NCBI GenBank assembly: GCA_963750715.1 | Contig: CAVVRP010000008.1 | Coordinates: 372,001 to 436,000 of the forward strand | Origin: JAGVSR01 sp963750715 | Lineage (GTDB): Bacteria; Pseudomonadota; Alphaproteobacteria; Rhizobiales; Hyphomicrobiaceae | Length of the DNA stretch: 64,000 nucleotides | Direction of reading: 5' to 3' | Shown here: positions 62,243 through 64,000 of the stretch, in pieces | Layout: every line of letters starts with the position of its first letter | Numbering within the stretch: the first letter of the stretch is position 1 | The notes under the pieces: generated by a model | Told to the model about the DNA's origin: nothing | Seen by the model: only the letters and a program-made list of their open reading frames with translations | Databases searched by the model: none | Translations under genes and position numbers: made by a program

Positions 62243-63142
62243 TTATTTGAGCACGAAGGCGGTGTCCCGTTGCCGGATCAGTCCTTCCTGGGCGACGGAG
62301 GCGACCAGTACCCCGTCGCGGGTAAAGACGCTGCCGCGGCAAAAGCCGCGAGCGCCGTGTCCGCTCGGGCTGTCCTGCGCGTAGAGAAGCCACTCGTCGG
62401 CGGCAAACGGACGGTGGAACCAAAGGGCATGGTCGAGGCTCGCAAGCTGGATGTCGCTGTCGAAGAGCAGCTTGCCGTGCGCGATGAGAGCGGTATCGAG
62501 CAGCGTGAAGTCCGAAGCGTAGGCGAGAATGCACTGGTGGATGTTGGGATAGTCCGGCAACGGGCCGTTGGCCCGCATCCAGATGTGCTGTACCGGATCG
62601 CCGGATTCGCGGCTCAGATAACGGGCGAAATTCACCGGCCGCAACTCGACGGGGTGTTCGCGGCGCCAGTAGCTCTGAATGTTGTCGGGCAGCTTGTCGA
62701 TGAACTTGGACATGAGTTCCGTCGCGCTCGGCAGGCTCTCGGGAGGCGGCACCCGCGGTATCGGGAACTGGTGTTCGTAGCTGGTCTCCTGTCTGTGGAA
62801 CGATGCGCTCATCGTGAAGATAATGCGGCCGTGCTGGATCGCCTTGACGCGCCGCGTGGAAAAGCTGCCACCGTCGCGGGTATGCTCCACCTCGTAGATG
62901 ATCGGCACCGTGGGGTCGCCGCCGAGCAGGAAGTAGGCATGCAGCGAATGTACCGGGCGGGGCTCTTCGACCGTTCGCACGGCCGCGACGAGCGCCTGTC
63001 CCAGCACCTGTCCGCCGAATACGCGCTGCCAGGCGTCCGACGGACTGCTGCCGCGGAAAAGGTTCTGCTCCAATGGCTCGAGGTTGAGGGTGTCGAGCAG
63101 AGCCTCCAGCGCCCTCGTCGGGCCAGCCGCGCCGGTTGCCAT
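62243..63142 (-). CDS. tesB: Acyl-CoA thioesterase II
   Basis: A double hot-dog thioesterase that hydrolyses acyl-CoA. Length is 299 residues. Clear family segments are RVFGGQVLGQALVAAVRTVE, VHSLHAYFLLGGDPTVPIIY, the second-domain SLDHALWFHRPFAADEWLLY with the catalytic Asp region, and the end GLIRQRD. It is divergent from the FAD monooxygenase gene across 111 bp and ends close to the glnK promoter region. Confidence 0.95.
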   Translation of the reverse strand: MATGAAGPTRALEALLDTLNLEPLEQNLFRGSSPSDAWQRVFGGQVLGQALVAAVRTVEEPRPVHSLHAYFLLGGDPTVPIIYEVEHTRDGGSFSTRRVKAIQHGRIIFTMSASFHRQETSYEHQFPIPRVPPPESLPSATELMSKFIDKLPDNIQSYWRREHPVELRPVNFARYLSRESGDPVQHIWMRANGPLPDYPNIHQCILAYASDFTLLDTALIAHGKLLFDSDIQLASLDHALWFHRPFAADEWLLYAQDSPSGHGARGFCRGSVFTRDGVLVASVAQEGLIRQRDTAFVLK

Positions 63143-63253
63143 GGAGTAACCCCCGCAGTTGATGGTATCGAAGTCGGCACGACCAAGGGACCCGAGCCCG
63201 CACGGGCTGTCAAGCCGACCGAAGCTTATGATTGAAGGACTTGTTTGGCCGCG

Positions 63254-64000
63254 ATGCAGCGATTTGACGTCATAGTTTCAGGCGCGAGTTTTGCCGGCCT
63301 CGCCTTCGCGCGCGCGCTCGCTCAGGCATCGGGCGGGGATTTGAGCGTCGCTATTATCGACAAGGCCGCGCGCAGCGCGGGCTCCACCCCCCCCGATGCG
63401 CGAGCCTTCGCCCTGTCGGTAGCCTCCCGCAGCATGCTTGGCGTTCTCGGCGTCTGGGACAAGGTTGACGCCGTCGCGCAGCCGGTGACGGCCATCGAAA
63501 TTACCAATTCGCGTCTCGACGCGGGGGTTCGCCCGGTTCTCGTCAGTTATGACAACACGCTCGAGCACGGCGAGCCTGCGACCTACATCGTGCCGGCCTC
63601 CGAAGTGTCGGAGGCGCTTTATCAATCGGTCCTCGCCGATCAAGGCACGGCGTTGATGGCACCCGCTGCGGTCCAGTCTTATGTCTGCGAGGATCACGGC
63701 GTCGTCGTCACGCTAGACGACGGACGCCGCATGTCGTGTTCCCTTCTGATCGCCGCCGAAGGCCGCAAGTCGGCGTTGCGCGACATAGCCGGCATAAAGA
63801 TCATTGGATGGCAATATGGGCAGACCGGCATCATTACGACTTCCGCGCATGAGGCGCCCCATGAGGGCCGTGCCGTTCAGCATTTTCTGCCCGCAGGTCC
63901 GTTCGCCATCCTGCCTCTGACGGGAAATCGCTCCTGCATCACCTGGACGGAGGAAAAAGCCGAGGCGCAGCGCATACTGTCGCTCGACGACGCCGCGTTC
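63254..64000 (+). CDS. UbiH/UbiF-type FAD-dependent monooxygenase (3' end outside the window)
   Basis: This is a flavin hydroxylase of the ubiquinone-synthesis group, 249 codons of which are in the window. It starts MQRFDVIVSGASFAGLAFAR, where GASFAGL is the FAD dinucleotide-binding loop (GxGxxG form altered to GASFAG). The DG-type motif LLIAAEGRKSALRDIAGI is conserved. It may hydroxylate the ubiquinone ring, but the exact position is not deducible from half the protein. It is divergent from tesB. Confidence 0.88.
   Translation, partial: MQRFDVIVSGASFAGLAFARALAQASGGDLSVAIIDKAARSAGSTPPDARAFALSVASRSMLGVLGVWDKVDAVAQPVTAIEITNSRLDAGVRPVLVSYDNTLEHGEPATYIVPASEVSEALYQSVLADQGTALMAPAAVQSYVCEDHGVVVTLDDGRRMSCSLLIAAEGRKSALRDIAGIKIIGWQYGQTGIITTSAHEAPHEGRAVQHFLPAGPFAILPLTGNRSCITWTEEKAEAQRILSLDDAAF

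Noticed and set aside
62025..63203. 392-codon frame overlapping tesB on the same strand
   Set aside because: TesB in the other phase has clear motifs; this product is Arg/Pro-rich and resembles nothing.

Overview
The window is high-GC chromosomal DNA from an alphaproteobacterium, most likely of the order Hyphomicrobiales (Rhizobiales). The indicators are the family set (Tim44-like TimA, IalB, DUF2865, DUF2794, PPDK regulatory protein, HemJ-type protoporphyrinogen oxidase) and the gene order, which is the conserved neighbourhood of the chromosome replication origin. No tRNA, rRNA, CRISPR array, insertion sequence or prophage was seen. The genus cannot be fixed from the sequence.

Left arm (1-26.2 kb). 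A cytochrome c maturation operon (ccmABC, minus strand) stands divergent to aconitase. It is followed by DUF1223, an M3 peptidase, DUF2794, a GNAT acetyltransferase, a Bax-inhibitor-1 protein with a candidate structured leader, the tesA/ybbA/ybbP cluster, thpR, DUF2865, a quinone oxidoreductase, a SpoU methyltransferase and IalB. Next come timA-mltA-smr, then fxsA and secB, then dnaQ, coaE-aroE-maf and the PPDK regulator, all five reading away from about 26.3 kb.

Origin and right arm (26.2-44.9 kb). The gap between the PPDK regulator and hemE carries DnaA-box-like 9-mers and an AT-rich tract and is the probable oriC. To its right, hemE, hemJ, rho, mnmE, mnmG, rsmG, parA and parB read rightward. 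Two perfect 14-bp parS palindromes flank this segregation block, one of them inside the rsmG coding sequence. Extra genes interrupt the block: a sterol desaturase between rho and mnmE, and glsB, hisE, coaA, a small unknown protein and a PfkB kinase between parB and holA. The leuS-lptE-holA operon closes it.

Accessory and distal part (44.9-64 kb). A Fic protein behind an AT-rich, palindrome-rich leader overlaps yggS. Then follow a membrane alpha/beta hydrolase, an unknown protein, a decayed ammonium transporter gene, an L,D-transpeptidase, an atypical Crp/Fnr regulator, a class I/II aminotransferase, ftsK, a lolA gene with an in-frame amber codon, a strong candidate small RNA with C-rich loops, a cyclic-nucleotide-binding protein, a frameshifted OmpR-type response regulator, a YkuD protein, the glnK-amtB pair behind a sigma-54-like promoter, tesB, and the start of a ubiquinone-type FAD monooxygenase.

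Four genes carry reading-frame lesions: coaA, the second amt, lolA and the response regulator. The amt copy has several lesions and looks truly dead. The other three have single-base lesions in normally important genes, so source-sequence errors are a real alternative.
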